64,000 nt of DNA from positions 32,755,541 to 32,819,540 of the forward strand of contig OW387138.1 of NCBI GenBank assembly GCA_936440205.1, written 5' to 3'. A program made the translations under genes and the position numbers. This DNA is from Lepidonotus clava (Eukaryota > Annelida > Polychaeta > Phyllodocida > Polynoidae). Every line of letters begins with the position of its first letter. Positions within the stretch are counted from its first letter, which is position 1. The notes under the pieces were generated by a model. That model did no database searches. It saw only the letters and a program-made list of their open reading frames with translations, and was not told the DNA's origin. Below are positions 1-12,044 of this stretch, one piece after another.

Positions 1-263
1 GATTTGAGTATTTTAATTGTGCACTTTGATTTATTCTTATAATTATAACGTCTCAACGTACACTTCATTGTACAATAGTAATATGTGTGTACTAAGTTGT
101 TTATTATACTCATAACCAGTGAAGAGTGTATGTATTAGTGGTTATGATTTCATGATGCAGACAGAAAAGTGAGAAAAAGTTTTGGAAAACTTATTTTTTG
201 TCTGGTTAAATAAAGGAATTTTAATAAAAAGTTGTCAGCTTTTGAAAATCACTAGTCCCTGTG

Positions 264-359
264 ACTTTAGTCCTATACCCACTAGACTGAATCGGTCCAC
301 TTATGCACCGATCAATTGGCCGACTTGGTAAAAGTGGCCTAGTGGGTATGGGGCTTTAG
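264..359. mobile_element. Small TIR element (about 96 bp)
   Basis: The ends are imperfect inverted repeats. The left arm reads CTTTAGTCCTATACCCACTA and the right arm, reversed, reads CTAAAGCCCCATACCCACTA. There is no coding capacity, so this looks like a MITE. Related end words (CCCATACCCACT, TATGGGGCTATAGG) recur near 18.08 kb and 47.71 kb, which suggests a dispersed family. No target duplication is clear. Confidence 0.5.
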
Positions 360-1190
360 GGTGCATGTGGAAACCGGCCTAGAGCTAGGGCCAGTCTAAT
401 GAGGTCTGTCATTGGCCAGGGCCATGGTCATCAGGGCTCACCGGATACCTCAATACCCCCAGCAGACAGATGGGTATAGGTGGATGCCAGGAAATAGTGT
501 CTGGGACATCGAGCATGGCGTAGGCATTTCCTAGCTTACCCTATATTATATAGACCCCACCTTTATCCCTGTGTATATCATAAGGCCACAGGAGTTGTAT
601 GGATGATGGACTGTACACCTACCTTCAAAATGCAATTATCATAATGAAAAAGTTAATGATATATAACAAGCTTACTTTGGTGGTGAAAAGTAATCATCTA
701 TACCGATCAAGGACTTGTGGCTCAACCATTGCTGACCACAAAAGACAGGTAGGGTTAGACCAAAGTACTTGTCAATCTAAGTACAAAGCCCCCCTCGCAA
801 GCATAATGTTACTGCAAAGGGCCATATAGTGTTATGACAATATATGATACGTATACTAAATAATATTGTATACCATACATAATATATATGATATATATTA
901 ATATATATAAGCTGATATATAGAAAAAGCAAATTGCCGTTTCCCTGGTGCAGGCCTAATAACTGAGACTAAATCTCACTATGTAATCCAAATGACAAGTT
1001 CTCGATGCAAATCTACTCAGATAAGATTTACATTGTCCACTGGTTTCTCCCCGGAGAACCGTGGAGACACTGATCGATGGTAGAAACCCTTGAGGTACCG
1101 TACCAGGGGGCCTGCCGCGTACTACTACTATATAGGGCCGCCAGAGGCTGTGGTTGTGTTTACCAGGTCCGGCCCTCCTCTACCCCCACT
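360..1190. other. Intergenic or intronic sequence without recognised gene
   Basis: The left half is mixed sequence with no domain-bearing frame. From 840 to 930 it becomes very AT-rich with many ATATAT runs. The 76-codon frame at 599-829 has no recognisable similarity and looks like chance. Confidence 0.6.
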
Positions 1191-1196
1191 CCCAAA

Positions 1197-1398
1197 CCTC
1201 ACACAGACACGCGCACTAAAAGACACATGCACAAACCTCACACACACACAATCCTCACACACATACACAAATACAGACACATGTTATACACACATGCACA
1301 CACAAACACATGTACATACACACATGTGCACACACAAGACTTAGTATTGACACATGCACTTCCACACACAAAACATATAAATACATACATACATACAT

Positions 1399-1433
<35 letters not shown>

Positions 1434-1475
1434 TACAAGTCATGTACACTCTCACATTTGCACATAAACATACAT
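1197..1475. repeat. CA-rich microsatellite with an ACAT run
   Basis: This tract is dominated by CA and CACAYA words, with an uninterrupted run of ACAT units at about 1380-1417 followed by pure CA. Long open frames on both strands here are by-products of the repeat, which encodes runs such as THTH and YIHT or CVCV. They are not genes. Confidence 0.95.
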
Positions 1476-1756
1476 TCACACACATCATTCAAATTCCACA
1501 TCTTTGAAGTCTTTCCATTCCCTCTTCTGTCTTTTCCTAGCCCTTTCTTTAATAGGTCTTTACTTTTTGCTATGGCCAGTAGCCCCAATAAAAACTCTAT
1601 TCGTTTCCATCCCCAATTCCCATCGGCTACCCCTTCACTCTTCATCCATTCCTTGTCCTATATATGCCTCTTTCCCTTCATTTACAAACCCCTCTTTATT
1701 CCCCCAACCCCTGAATCACTGCCCTAAACTTATAGATTTCTCCCCTCCCACTCGCC

Positions 1757-1794
1757 CACCCTCCTGCCAGCCCCTGCCAGCCCCTGCCAGCCCA
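1757..1794 (+). repeat. Short tandem repeat, 10-bp unit CCCCTGCCAG
   Basis: About three and a half head-to-tail copies of CCCCTGCCAG lie in a pyrimidine-rich stretch that runs from about 1500 to 1880. Confidence 0.8.
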
Positions 1795-1925
1795 TCGTTA
1801 ACTGTCATTGTCCGATAATCTGTTTGCTGTTGATCGATCCCTGTTCGCCCCGGCCCCCTCCCACCCTTACTCCTTCTTTAGCCATAGACAAGCCGTGCTG
1901 GTGCAGTTTTTGCTCTAATTCTACG

Positions 1926-2142
1926 TTAAGCCCTGTTTCCACCAGCAGATTTTACTACCACCTTGTTGGTAATTTATCACTTTTAACTGGTAATATGGCA
2001 ATAGATTATATAACTTATGTACCATTTGAAAGAGAAGTAAAAACCTTTTCTAATGGTGTATAACATGTTCATGATTGACCAATATTCCCACTGCCGATTT
2101 CTGAAATCGGTAGTAAAATCGGCTGGTGGAAACAGGGCTTAA
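1926..2142. mobile_element. MITE with TTAA target duplication
   Basis: The ends are a near-perfect inverted repeat of at least 30 bp beginning GCCCTGTTTCCACCAGC (1930 onward; reversed copy ending 2138). TTAA sits immediately outside both ends (1926-1929 and 2139-2142). The core is about 209 bp, AT-rich and non-coding. TTAA targeting is typical of the piggyBac and Kolobok superfamilies, so this is probably a non-autonomous member of one of them. The close match of the arms suggests a fairly young insertion. Confidence 0.85.
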
Positions 2143-2499
2143 TCCTGATGCTTTACGTGATTTAGCTGTTTCTTAATCCTCACAGGCGTAAATACATCAT
2201 TAAAGCGGAGTGCCTCACCTATCTCTCATGTATTAGTGCTAATCATGTAAATCTTGATAAAGGCGGTCAGAGACTCAAACCTGCTGATTGTGGCAAAGTC
2301 TTTAAGAACGACCAAAACCACCATGTCCAAAGAAATGTGTGGAGTTCAAGGTAGGTAAAAATCTTTGAATACATCGTCCGGATATTAGAGTGTCTCTATT
2401 TATTTGATGCGAGAAGGAGAACTTTCAAGCAGTCTTAAAATTGGAAGGCCAACTTTATGGGTTTTTTTTTTGCCAAAATTGATTTTGTTTAATGTTAAT

Positions 2500-2685
2500 G
2501 CCCAGGCTCGAAGTGTGGGAAATCGGAGGGTCGTTGGCTCAAGTCTCGACCCTGCTGCTATGGTATTGTTGATTCTCCTCGTGATGTCAATGACAGGGTC
2601 AAGAAGGCCTAGAGCCAAAGGCCGTTGTATGTTATATCTTATATGCCACACTGTATATAAAAGAACACTCGCCCCTTTAAGAATC
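2500..2685 (+). mobile_element. tRNA-derived SINE, diverged copy
   Basis: This copy shares an ordered set of words with the better copy at 22.78 kb: GTTGGCTCAAGTCT (degenerate B-box region), CCTGCTGCTATGGTAT, AAGGCC followed by GCCAAAGGCCGTTGTATG, then TATATAAAAGAACACTCGCC. The A-box end is poorly preserved. An 83-codon minus frame and a 99-codon plus frame overlap it and are only readings through the SINE. Confidence 0.7.
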
Positions 2686-2789
2686 TATGGCTATTGCTCA
2701 TAGATAAGATGGTCAAGTAAGAGTGCGAACCACTGAATGTAATACTTCTAACCAACAAAAACCAAATAAACAACCATATGGGAAGCTTG

Positions 2790-2965
2790 GCTCTCTATCC
2801 TTAACCCCGCTCCCCCTTTCTAATTCACCTCCCCTCCCTCCCGCCCTCAAGCTGTGCTGGGTCTGCATCCCCTGAGGGCGGCCAGCTGGTAGCCGACCTC
2901 CGGACACCAGAGTTTCCCTATTGGGGTCGCCGTTATCGAGGGACACAGGGGGATATACCTGTCAT
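2790..2965. promoter_or_regulatory. GC-rich island, possible cis-regulatory element
   Basis: A compact GC-rich block with several CpGs (GAGGGCGGCC, GACCTCCGGACACC, GGGGTCGCCGTTATCGAGG) stands in AT-rich surroundings. It has no credible coding frame. Conservation is not visible here, so the regulatory label is inference from composition. Confidence 0.3.
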
Positions 2966-4280
2966 AAAAAAAATTCCTAACTTTTTCAAAGTTTGACCTA
3001 TTTTAACAAGAGCCACAATCGCGCTACTCCCCTTGACCATCTTTACCTTTTGCATAATGGGTCGCACAGCTTGTCCCCCCGTCGCGGTGAACTCATGCTA
3101 GGCCTATACCAGCACTAGATAGGGGCAACTTTAAAGGGGCTTTGTGTCTATAGTTGTAAAGATACTAAGGCATTAATGTATTGAAATTAGTTATTAAGTT
3201 GATTTCCATAACATCTAGGGATACTCCTTGTTGATTATTTAGTATAACAGATCAAGGTAACTAAAGTGACCACGTTTTATATAATTTTATATCTGTGTTC
3301 TTTTTCTGAATGCAAAACCTACTGAAATTTATTCCATCAAGGTTAACTAAACAATCAGAGTGTATAATGTATCATATATCATAAAGCATTTGATAAAATA
3401 GAGAAATGACAAATGTGCTTCAAGAAAAATGTACATTAAGGTGTAACTGAATGATATCCCTTTTACACCTAACCATAGTTTATCTCAAATCTTTTCCCTT
3501 TTTTTATCTGATATTTCATCTCAGCTCTTGTCCTTCTATCTGATTTTCTGAAGGCCTCTAGTGCCCATACTTGACAGCTCTTCTTCCCAACATTTCATAT
3601 CGTTTTCTCTATCCCCTTTTCCCCTATAACACCACATTAGTATCGACTACCCGGAGTTTGGGGCTCATACAATGATAGGCCCGCCTTGCCATGATCACCA
3701 CGTGTCAGTTGAAAAACTAGACAGCGCTGAATAGATTGGGCATAAATTGGCTTTTGGTTTTTGTAATCATATATGGATAAATTTCCCCTAATAGACCCAG
3801 TGTGATGAGTAAATGGTGAGGTTGGGTGGCAGGTGGGACAGTATAACGGGAGGGCTGGGGTTTTCTCAGAGTCTAGGCGCCATGTCAAACCGTCAGGGTT
3901 TTTAGTAGATGTTCGGCCAGCCACATAATGATCTGACTGATTATTCTGTGTGATCCTAAAGCCCATATTTTACCTTGCGTTGGCTATCATTTGTGTTGTT
4001 TTTAGTGGTTAACGCATGGGATTTTTCTCTCGGTTACCAACACGTTTGTACCTTTAGACGCAAGCTTGAATAAAGAAGAATGTCTCAGAACACAAGCATC
4101 TAATACCCTGGATGGAACAATTTCAGGCTATACTAAAAACAACGGGAAGAATGATTAAACTACAGTAGCACGTGCACGCTAAAAGAATGAACAAAATTAT
4201 TGTCATTTAAATGTACAAGTGTACAACTACAATCTCCGCTGCAGCATCTCTACCATTAATAGTCAACGAAAAGAGCATAG
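2966..4280. other. No recognised gene
   Basis: This stretch is mostly AT-rich with one mildly CpG-containing patch at about 3640-3960. The 109-codon minus frame there has no recognisable domain and is probably chance. No splice-site pair, repeat or RNA gene is supported. Confidence 0.5.
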
Positions 4281-4286
4281 TATTCC

Positions 4287-4540
4287 CAGGCAAGAATATG
4301 TCGTTATTATAACGTTATTATAATGTTCTATTTGGTCCTAATAAGGTTCTTGTTACGTTAATTTGATGGTACCCAATAACGTCTTTAGAACCTCACATTG
4401 CGACTTTGCATTGTAATGTTATTATATGTTCTGGTTATGTTATTTCACATAAAAATGATGTTATTATAACATTCTGTTTTGGTACAGTCTTAACATCACC
4501 AGAATATAATGTTATTATAACATTCTATTTTAGTAAGTCA
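4287..4540. repeat. Palindromic TTATTATAA-type repeat cluster
   Basis: At least four copies of a short motif resembling ATGTTATTATAACATTCT, or its AACGTTATTATAATGTTC variant, occur at irregular spacing. Each is close to self-complementary. Words of the same style (ACATTCTGTTTTGGT, ATAACGTTATT) reappear at 62.17-62.36 kb. Confidence 0.7.
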
Positions 4541-5075
4541 CAACTTAATCTAAAATGATGTATCTGTTACTTGATAATTAGGCAGGTTAAGGACTCACCA
4601 AAACAGCATGGTCACAGAACGTACTTGTTACGTCGCTGCTTGCCTGGGATTAGGCCTAACATTCATTGGCTGTGTAGTCTAGGATGATCAGAAATGGATC
4701 ATGAGATCAGACCACTCTATATGCAGGAGGGGTACTGCAAACCGTCAAATGGAGCCCACCACTATCAGTCCATATTTAAAACTCATAGTGGTTTGGGCAA
4801 TGGTCGAGATCGATATGCTACTCGGAACTAATGAGTGTCATTAATCGTCCATAAGAAAGTATTAAAGATATGAATGATTACATGTCTGGACCAGATGCTT
4901 ATTATCTTCATAGGGAAAACATGAAATGATAATTATCAGGAATGGATATTATGTCAGGAATCGATCGCTTTGATTTCTATTATTTTCTTAGATAATAATG
5001 TATCATTATAAATTCGGGTATGCTAAGGGCATCCAAGAATAACTTAAGCCCTTTCTACAAACAGTTTTCCCACAG

Positions 5076-5290
5076 TTGTCAAAACTAGTCTTCCCACGTG
5101 AGTCGTCCCCTATCCCCCAACCCGCCGTCCGTGTCTGCTCATTTACTGGGACGTGGCGGTGCGCTCTCCGGTGGTACCCTTTTGGGGGGAATATCTCGTT
5201 TTCATTGCATTTGTCTTTACCGGTCCCCGCTCAGCCGGGAAGATTGGGAGAGAAGTTAGGGTACATGTGGTGCCGAGAGTAAACCGTATC
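5076..5290. promoter_or_regulatory. CpG-containing island
   Basis: Several CpGs are clustered (CCACGTGAGTCGTCCCC, GGGACGTGGCGGTGCGC, TACCGGTCCCCGC) between AT-rich flanks. The 68-codon plus frame has no recognisable domain. It may be regulatory DNA or a weak CpG island. Confidence 0.3.
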
Positions 5291-5339
5291 AATCCAGTGC
5301 ATTTTTTGTAATAATGCCACCATTACTCTCGCCCCCTAC

Positions 5340-5690
5340 AGACAAAGCAGATGGCGGCAGGTTTGGGTGAAATACATTGTATTATTGTGATAAATTTGAT
5401 ATAATATTAAGAAGTAATAAGTGATAGAATTTAATATAAATAGGGGTGAAATGAATAATATGCTTGTGATATGGAGTGGGTGGGTGAGATTTTGTGATAT
5501 GTTGATTTTTTTTGGATTTTTTTTGGATTGGTTCAAAAGGCTTCACATATACATATGATGGTTGTGTAGTAGAGGAGATAATGGCGGAGGGTAAGGTGAA
5601 ATTATGGGATGTAAGGTGGAGGGTGTATTGTAAAATATGTGTGGGGTGTAATACATGAGATTTGCCAGTAAGGGGCATCAGCAATGACCA
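5340..5690. other. Strongly strand-asymmetric, C-poor tract
   Basis: For about 300 bp the plus strand has very few C residues and many G and T residues, including the runs GATTTTTTTTGGATTTTTTTT. The minus strand is correspondingly rich in A and C, which opens long frames of low-complexity protein. No gene is supported. Confidence 0.6.
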
Positions 5691-6130
5691 GGCCTAACAC
5701 CCAAAGGTGTATGCTGTAGACAATGTCACCTGCTGGCAGTATCTAGTTTTGCCACAATTTCATGAACAGTTTCCCTTTTTGTCATTTTTAATTTTCATAT
5801 GTATGTATGTACATGTATAATATGTGTGTTTATACGTATTCCTTATTCAGATCTGAAATATTAAACAAAAGGTCTACACAAATATATGTTGGTATCAATA
5901 CAGAAAAACTAGCGTAAGTTACTCTATGATTATTCAGACCCAGTTCTTAAATTAGATCCCTCTGAATAACTGTGAAGTGTTGGCACGCAGCTGAACATTA
6001 TGCAAACTCGTAGAGGACCTATGACCAAATAGTAGAGCCAACCTGCGGAGCACATTCAAACACGTGCGTTATTTGCTATTTTATGGGGACTTTGCATCCA
6101 AAATGTATACTTAGATCCTCATAGAACAGT
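5691..6130. other. No recognised gene
   Basis: AT-rich sequence with no repeat structure, splice pair or coding frame that I can support. Confidence 0.5.
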
Positions 6131-6139
6131 AGACAGACC

Positions 6140-6380
6140 GCGGGGTAAAAGAACACCCAGGGAGGTGGGGGAGCGGGGCTGTTATTTCCCCGACCTCGTT
6201 AATTGAGCACGCAGTCTATTCATACGGGACCTGACAGACACAGGTGTCACGTGACCGGCTGGGACGACCCCTGGTGGAGAGAGTGAGAACTGAGGGAGGC
6301 CTAATGAGGGGCGGAGGATCAGGTGGGATTATTGGGGGAAACAAGGTAGGGGTCGGGAAGGGGTAAGGTGGGGGTGGAAA
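6140..6380. promoter_or_regulatory. GC-rich island with E-box palindrome and CTCF-like core
   Basis: The island contains GTCACGTGACC at 6246-6256 and, about ten bases on, CGACCCCTGGTGG at 6265-6277. The latter resembles the bilaterian CTCF core in its reverse form (CCCCCTGGTGG). A homeodomain-type TTAATTGAG lies just upstream. There is no plausible coding frame. Regulatory or insulator function is inference. Confidence 0.4.
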
Positions 6381-8229
6381 GGGACTGCCTGTGTAGATTA
6401 ACGGGGCAGTAAATGTACACTTTGCAATACTACTTATTTTGGGGTGCAGTTTACCAATACGGTTCTCATGCCTTTTGCCAACACGTAGTTTAATTCCAGT
6501 ACCCAAAACGGCGTTCATCAAACATTTACAGATACGGCCAAGAAGAAACAAATCTGGAACACATGCTTTGATAAAAGGCCTTTAGGAATTAAGGATTATC
6601 GAATGATCGATTAACATTTCCATGTAATTAGTATGACGGTCAATTGTTTCCTGACAACTGTGACATCACCTGCGTACCTATAAATACCTACCCTCTCTAA
6701 TTAGGCGCCTTTCTTTCTGGAAACCTCTGGTTTATCTGGATGATAGGTGTGTATCACATAAGAGGTTGTCCATGTTAGTGAGAGCACTGGGAGTTAGCAG
6801 AAGGAGCTAGGTGAGAATAGCAGGGGCAATAAACAGGGGCTGAGAGCGTGATGACAACAGGCCCGGTCGAGTGTACATGTAGAGGGATGATTCAGCAACT
6901 ATACACCATCGAGTTCCTACTACAGTATGGAATGTTGGACGTCAGTAGTTGTACCGGGACTCTGTAGGCATAATCATTCCATTTCCAAGTACATCACGAT
7001 GGCTACGTAACTGATTATTTCCCTTTTCGAGAAATAGTGAAATTAGTGGATTAAGCTAGTTGTGGTCTCACAGTATTGGATATCTATGAGGGAAGTACCT
7101 TGAGAAAAGACGTTACACCATTCTATAGATCTATATGAAAATATTTTCAATCAGCCCCCCTCATTGTTTTCATTTTGTCCTTTCTAAGGTCTTCGCTAAG
7201 TTACTCCATATCATTATATACTGACCATCGCATCTCCAAACCCAATTAACTTAACGGTTAGCACAAGAGTACATAGCGCCTCAAACGTCTGTTCCCTTCC
7301 TCACACACCCTTACATCCACACCCCCACTCGTGTGTCTACAACCAGGAAAAGGGACAGTAAACGATGTCAGTCCTCTGAGTCTCTCCTAAGCTTCCTCGT
7401 CCTAAATACGTCCCACTGTTCTGTTTTGACCTGGATAGTCAATGAAGGATAGGTCTTGGTAGTTGAGAGTTGGACAGGACCGAAAACATAATGTTTCCAT
7501 TGTAAATGAATACAGAAGAGATTCGGGCCATAAAGGAAAGCCCCATACACTCGATCAGCAGTAATGAATCTTGGAACTGTCAGTTTTTCCTTTACTTTAA
7601 TTGTGTGCTAGGCGAGCCCGGGATAGAAACATTCTTGAAAGAAGGATCATGGCCGCCGTCAAAGTCAGGATACCGCAGGGTACAACGAAGGGTGATGGTT
7701 CTCATATGCCCACCCACTGAGCAGAAAAACGAGTACATGTGTTTGTAATGAAAAATGGTTCCTTATTTCTCAGAATTCTTTCTACAAATTCACAAATATG
7801 AAAAGTAAAGGGGGGAAATTTCTCCTTAAAAATCTAGCATGATGCCTACCCTACTGTTTGGAAATAGAGACTTCAGACTCTGTAGATGGTTCCTTTCGTT
7901 TGACAATGATATACTTTAAGGCTTAAGACCAAAAACATCGCCCTTTAAATGGTGGCTTCACTGTTGTCTCTCCTACGATATAACCAAAACAGCAACCAAT
8001 CAACCCTGCCTGCCTACCTTCCAACCCCCGGCCTTTGTAGAGGCTGTATTCCACTGTCCGATTTTACTCGCACTTGCCATAAACATAAACACCAGTTGTT
8101 ACAAGGGCGAATGATAGACATGCTGTATACAAATGAAAGGATTTTGAATCCTCTGTCAAATAGCATTAGCATGCATCAACTTCTTTTATATTTCTAAAAT
8201 GAAATTGAAATCACCCAATTCCCTGTAGT
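6381..8229. other. No recognised gene
   Basis: Mixed sequence with frames of 60 to 111 codons, none with a recognisable domain. Nothing beyond background was supported. Confidence 0.5.
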
Positions 8230-8234
8230 CAAAG

Positions 8235-8690
8235 TCTCCAAGTGGAACACTGGTGTAACCCTCCCCCCGTCCCCGACCCCGATCCATACAATTACCCCCT
8301 CTACCAACCATCCATTACAGAACCCCTCAATAAGGTCGCTACACCACTCCCTTATTTGTCTCTGTCTGTGGGTATAGCCCCCAAACTAACCTCCCCGACC
8401 ACTCTGCAACACGACTCCCTCTTCACGAGGATCATAACAAGGGTAGGAAGTATTGGGCCCGGCGGAGAATGTTCCCAGGGCCGCCTCCCAATAAAACCCA
8501 CACAGAGCTCGCCGGGAACCATCGATTGCCGCTGTCCCCTTCATTGTCGCTGGTCGGCGGACGGTGGACCTAACACGCGGGACCCAGCGGAGGCAGTCGT
8601 TAAAGTGGTGTGTGAGAGTATTGGGTTTGGCACAGTGTCCTCCCGGCATGCAGCGGGTTTGGCAGACTGTTGTATCGGGTTCGATTAAAG
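8235..8690. promoter_or_regulatory. GC-rich island, candidate enhancer or promoter
   Basis: About 450 bp with many CpGs in AT-rich surroundings. Visible words include CCCAATAAAAC, CATTGT (Sox-like), ATCGAT and repeated CGGCGGA-type GC boxes. A 148-codon plus frame (8242-8688) and an 87-codon minus frame run through it. Both are proline- or arginine-biased, lack any recognisable domain and are probably opened by GC content. Non-coding regulatory DNA is the better reading. Confidence 0.4.
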
Positions 8691-8789
8691 GTTCTCTCTA
8701 CTTTAGGTAACGAACTGTATGAGAACCGTCAATCTCGAGAGTTTTAGGAGTTTTTTATTTCTAGATAAAGGCCTACACCCAGCTGGCTA

Positions 8790-8920
8790 GGACTGCAATG
8801 TCGTGTATGCAACGGCGTTTACATGACACTATTTGTGTATTATGACGTTGCCTGTGTTAGATGAACTATGAACATGATAAGAATCAAAGTATTCTTTTCA
8901 CATACTACTCATACATACAT
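8790..8920. repeat. Dispersed repeat copy (related to 61.45 kb)
   Basis: GCAATGTCGTGTATGCAACG here aligns with GCGACGTCGTGTATGCGACG at 61.46 kb; most differences look like CpG decay. Further shared words follow in the same order (CTATTTG, then a GTTGCC/GTCGCC word, then CACATACTACT), which supports common descent. Confidence 0.55.
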
Positions 8921-9487
8921 ACATGTCAAGCTCATCAGAATTTTGTGTAAGAAAAATACAGAAAACAATAATAGCAGTAAAATAAAATAGGTCCTATGTA
9001 ATGAACGGCTTCGAGACTTGTGATGTATTTAAATCAGGATGTATGAATGATGCAAGTATGTTAAATATATTCAATAAGTGATGTTGCAGATATTAGAGGT
9101 TAAAGGCCATTACCAATCCAATTATGCTACCAGGCCCAAATTCCCATTTCCATATACTACCACCATGTCTCGTATAAAACTGGATCAATGCATGTGGTAA
9201 TGTCTTGTATATTGTGAAGCAAATACACGATGTCTGTGATAGTTTTTGCATACAGAAAGGAATAATGTAATGTGTTTATGCGCAGTGCAATTTCCAATAC
9301 ATGTTTGCACCCTCGTAAAAAGTAGAGAATAAAGGTTGTAACATATGATTAATCTTTAAGTTTCTTTCCGAATGATACCAAAGGGGGATGGCTTTTACAT
9401 GCCATCTCAGGGAAAGATGAGTATCAATTTGATATTCCCAGCTGGATTTAAAGTAAAAAATGTGTTAACATCTATACACAATAAAGT

Positions 9488-9490
<3 letters not shown>

Positions 9491-9521
<31 letters not shown>
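9491..9521. repeat. (TA)n microsatellite
   Basis: An uninterrupted alternating AT run. It lies inside a 161-codon frame (9372-9857), where it encodes an IY repeat, which argues that the frame is not a gene. Confidence 0.95.
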
Positions 9522-9522
<1 letters not shown>

Positions 9523-9599
9523 CTAGGGGAAGCGAATTTCAGTTGTATATTAGAGGAGATATGTTGCCTGTTAGGTTGCGTGATCAAAGCCTGTACTTA

Positions 9600-10045
9600 A
9601 CCGCAGCTGCAATGAAAGGCTGCTTATACAACCGCGGCCGGTTACAGAACTTCACCCCACCCTTTGAACCCACAATGCTCTTTACACCCCTCCCTCCCAC
9701 CCCTTCCACACTCACCCACCTACCCGCCCATCTATCACAACCCTCAAACCACCCAACAAAGAGGCGCATGTTCCGTGCCCACCCCTTGGAGCACGATTTG
9801 CTCGCATGTGGCCCCACGGGCTGTGAGCTGCTCATTGGGGGTAATGAAGGGCGGTGAGCGGCTAATGACCGACTTGACTGCTCGTTACCAGCTCTAGGCC
9901 CCTCTCTGTGGGACCTAGAGGGGGTCAGGGGGTGGGGGAGGGGAGCTGGCCCGCTGCCAGGGGAGGTTGGAGGTGTATCGGTTCGTGCCATGTTCTGGCA
10001 GCAGGTTGGGTTGTGTATACCGAGTGCAGGCATGCCGCCGAGTAC
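9600..10045. promoter_or_regulatory. GC-rich island, candidate cis-regulatory element
   Basis: The island has clustered CpGs and two homeodomain-type TAATGA words in GGGGTAATGAAGG and CGGCTAATGACCG (9838-9870), followed by a G-rich run. Overlapping frames on both strands (149 and 161 codons) have no recognisable domain. The regulatory role is inferred from composition and motif density. Confidence 0.4.
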
Positions 10046-10639
10046 TTAGTTGAAATTTTGTACTCCTTTACCTTTTCCACCAGGCCATGGCACATGGCCC
10101 GAGGAAAACAATATTTTTTCTGTCATCTACTAATAGTTATATTATAATATTATTGTTAGACGAAAGCCGATATCTTTTACCACCATCGCCATGAATGCCA
10201 TATTATACAGTGACAATATGCATGTGCAATTGCAAACTCTCCTTTTTATCATTGCAGCGGATTTGTCTCAACATAAAGGCCTAGAGATAATAGGAGCACA
10301 GAGGTCTACCACCTGTCATGTCAAAGGTTATATCCTAACAATTTCAGCAGCAGTCTACTTCTACTTGGTGAAAAGTTGTATAGAGATAGGGAACGCTATA
10401 CACGATTTATCAAAATGATGACGGGCAAATCATGTACACTGATTATTTGAAATCACAAGTGAACTGTGAGTGAAACGTGTGTCCAGCATGAGTGCAATGC
10501 TTGCAGATTATGATGGAACCTTTAGCACAGGTTCACATGAACGAAGTTACCTGCTGTTAACTTAATTTTCATTTTTATGAAAATTTAACTACAGAAATAA
10601 CATTTTTTAAAAACCTGGTTGTTGTTGCACTGTACCGAT

Positions 10640-10830
10640 CCTACCACACCACTGCACAACCTGTCCATGCATCACGGCGGCGGTCTTCAGTTCTCAAGGC
10701 GTGGCCGTGTGAGCGCTGGGCGTGGGCTGGTAACCCTGAGTTAGAGGCCTCAGTAGTTCTCAGGGAAGGGCCGGGGAGGTGGGGTGTGCTGTATCACAGG
10801 GCCTCTCTACACAGGAGGAGCAGGGTGGTG
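10640..10830. promoter_or_regulatory. GC-rich patch
   Basis: CpG- and G-rich sequence (CACGGCGGCGGTC, GGCGTGGCCGTGTGAGCGC) with no coding support. Possibly regulatory. Confidence 0.25.
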
Positions 10831-11711
10831 TGTTGGGGAGGGGGGTCATAAACAAGATATGTACTAAGATAACCGTCTTCCGGGAGTGTTTCTTAGTGTT
10901 TGGAACCCAATAGTTTTTATTCTGGTTATTTATGCAGGTATAACTCAAAAGACAATGTCTGATTTCTAAATATAGTTCTGTCTGTCTAATTATTTTTCTG
11001 CATTGGGCAAAGCGTTCTATATACAACCACGATCTTTCATAATATTCTGACCCCCTCGAGAACTAACATGGTTGAAACTTGCCTGGTTATAATCTATGAA
11101 CCCAGTGTAATACTCGGCAGGAAATTAAACGGGGGAACTTGGCATTAGCAGACCGGTGCCCCAACACTGAGTCAACTCCAGATCTCCTCCTGCATGGTTA
11201 TATCCTTCCACGCATTAAAGTCGCTCAATATTAAGAGTGAAGAAAATGGCAAATAAGACCTATCACACATTATGATAACCTCTAGACAGAGAGTGTGCAA
11301 TAATGGTTATTTGTATACAGCTTATAAACTTCCTGACCACTGATATTGTAAACCATAATTAGCACTGTTTACGAATCATATAAATTTCAGAACTGCATAG
11401 GTTACCTACATTGATACATAGGGAATCCAGATGGGAAAACACGCAATCCATAAATAGCATCATACTGAGGAGACACTCGCTGATAGTTCTGTCAATAATT
11501 ATACCATTTACCTCTATCTTTTTATCTCTTTCATTGTCCATTGATTTCCTATACATCTCGTCCTACTCTCATACATGCACGAAGCATACTCCTAATGCAC
11601 TCACTGAACCCTGAAGTGACTTCGTTTGACGAATGGCATATGGGGAGGACCTTGAGCTTATTTCGTCACAATATTTTTTTCAATATACACAGTAAAGGTT
11701 ATCATTTTAGA

Positions 11712-12044
11712 CTAGGGGGGCGGACCAAAAAACATCTACGAGAACTTTCTACCCACGAGAACTTAAAATACCTACGATTGCTCAATTTGCAATCGTGGGT
11801 ATTTTGTTCTCGTGGATTTTTGTTTTGAGTGTTTTCCATTTTTTCACCACTTAAAGTGTTCCAATGTCCTTTAAAAAGTGTTATATGTGAAAAACTATAT
11901 AATGGGAATGATTTTAGTATGATTTTTCAAGAAACTTCCGTGTCCAAAAGTTCTCGTGGATGTTTTCTGGGTGGATATTTCTTCTCGTAGGGTTCAAATC
12001 AGCCCAACGAGAAATCGTAGATGTTTTTTGGTCGGGCCCCCTAG
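11712..12044. mobile_element. MITE, family A, copy 1
   Basis: The ends are inverted repeats: CTAGGGGGGCGGACCAAAAA at the left and, reversed at the right, CTAGGGGGCCCGACCAAAAA. Both continue into ACATCTACGA. A strong internal hairpin at 11753-11815 pairs CCACGAGAAC with GTTCTCGTGG and AAAATACC with GGTATTTT. The element is AT-rich and non-coding. A second copy lies 108 bp downstream in the same orientation. Confidence 0.8.

Noticed and set aside
1077-1727. 216-codon plus frame and several overlapping frames on both strands
   Set aside because: They read through CA and ACAT repeats and give low-complexity protein (TH, YI, CV runs).
8242-8688. 148-codon plus frame in a GC-rich island
   Set aside because: No recognisable domain, strong composition bias, and a competing frame on the other strand. 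Judged non-coding.
9372-9857. 161-codon plus frame and 149-codon minus frame
   Set aside because: The plus frame crosses a (TA)n microsatellite; the minus frame is a GC-rich shadow. No domain in either.
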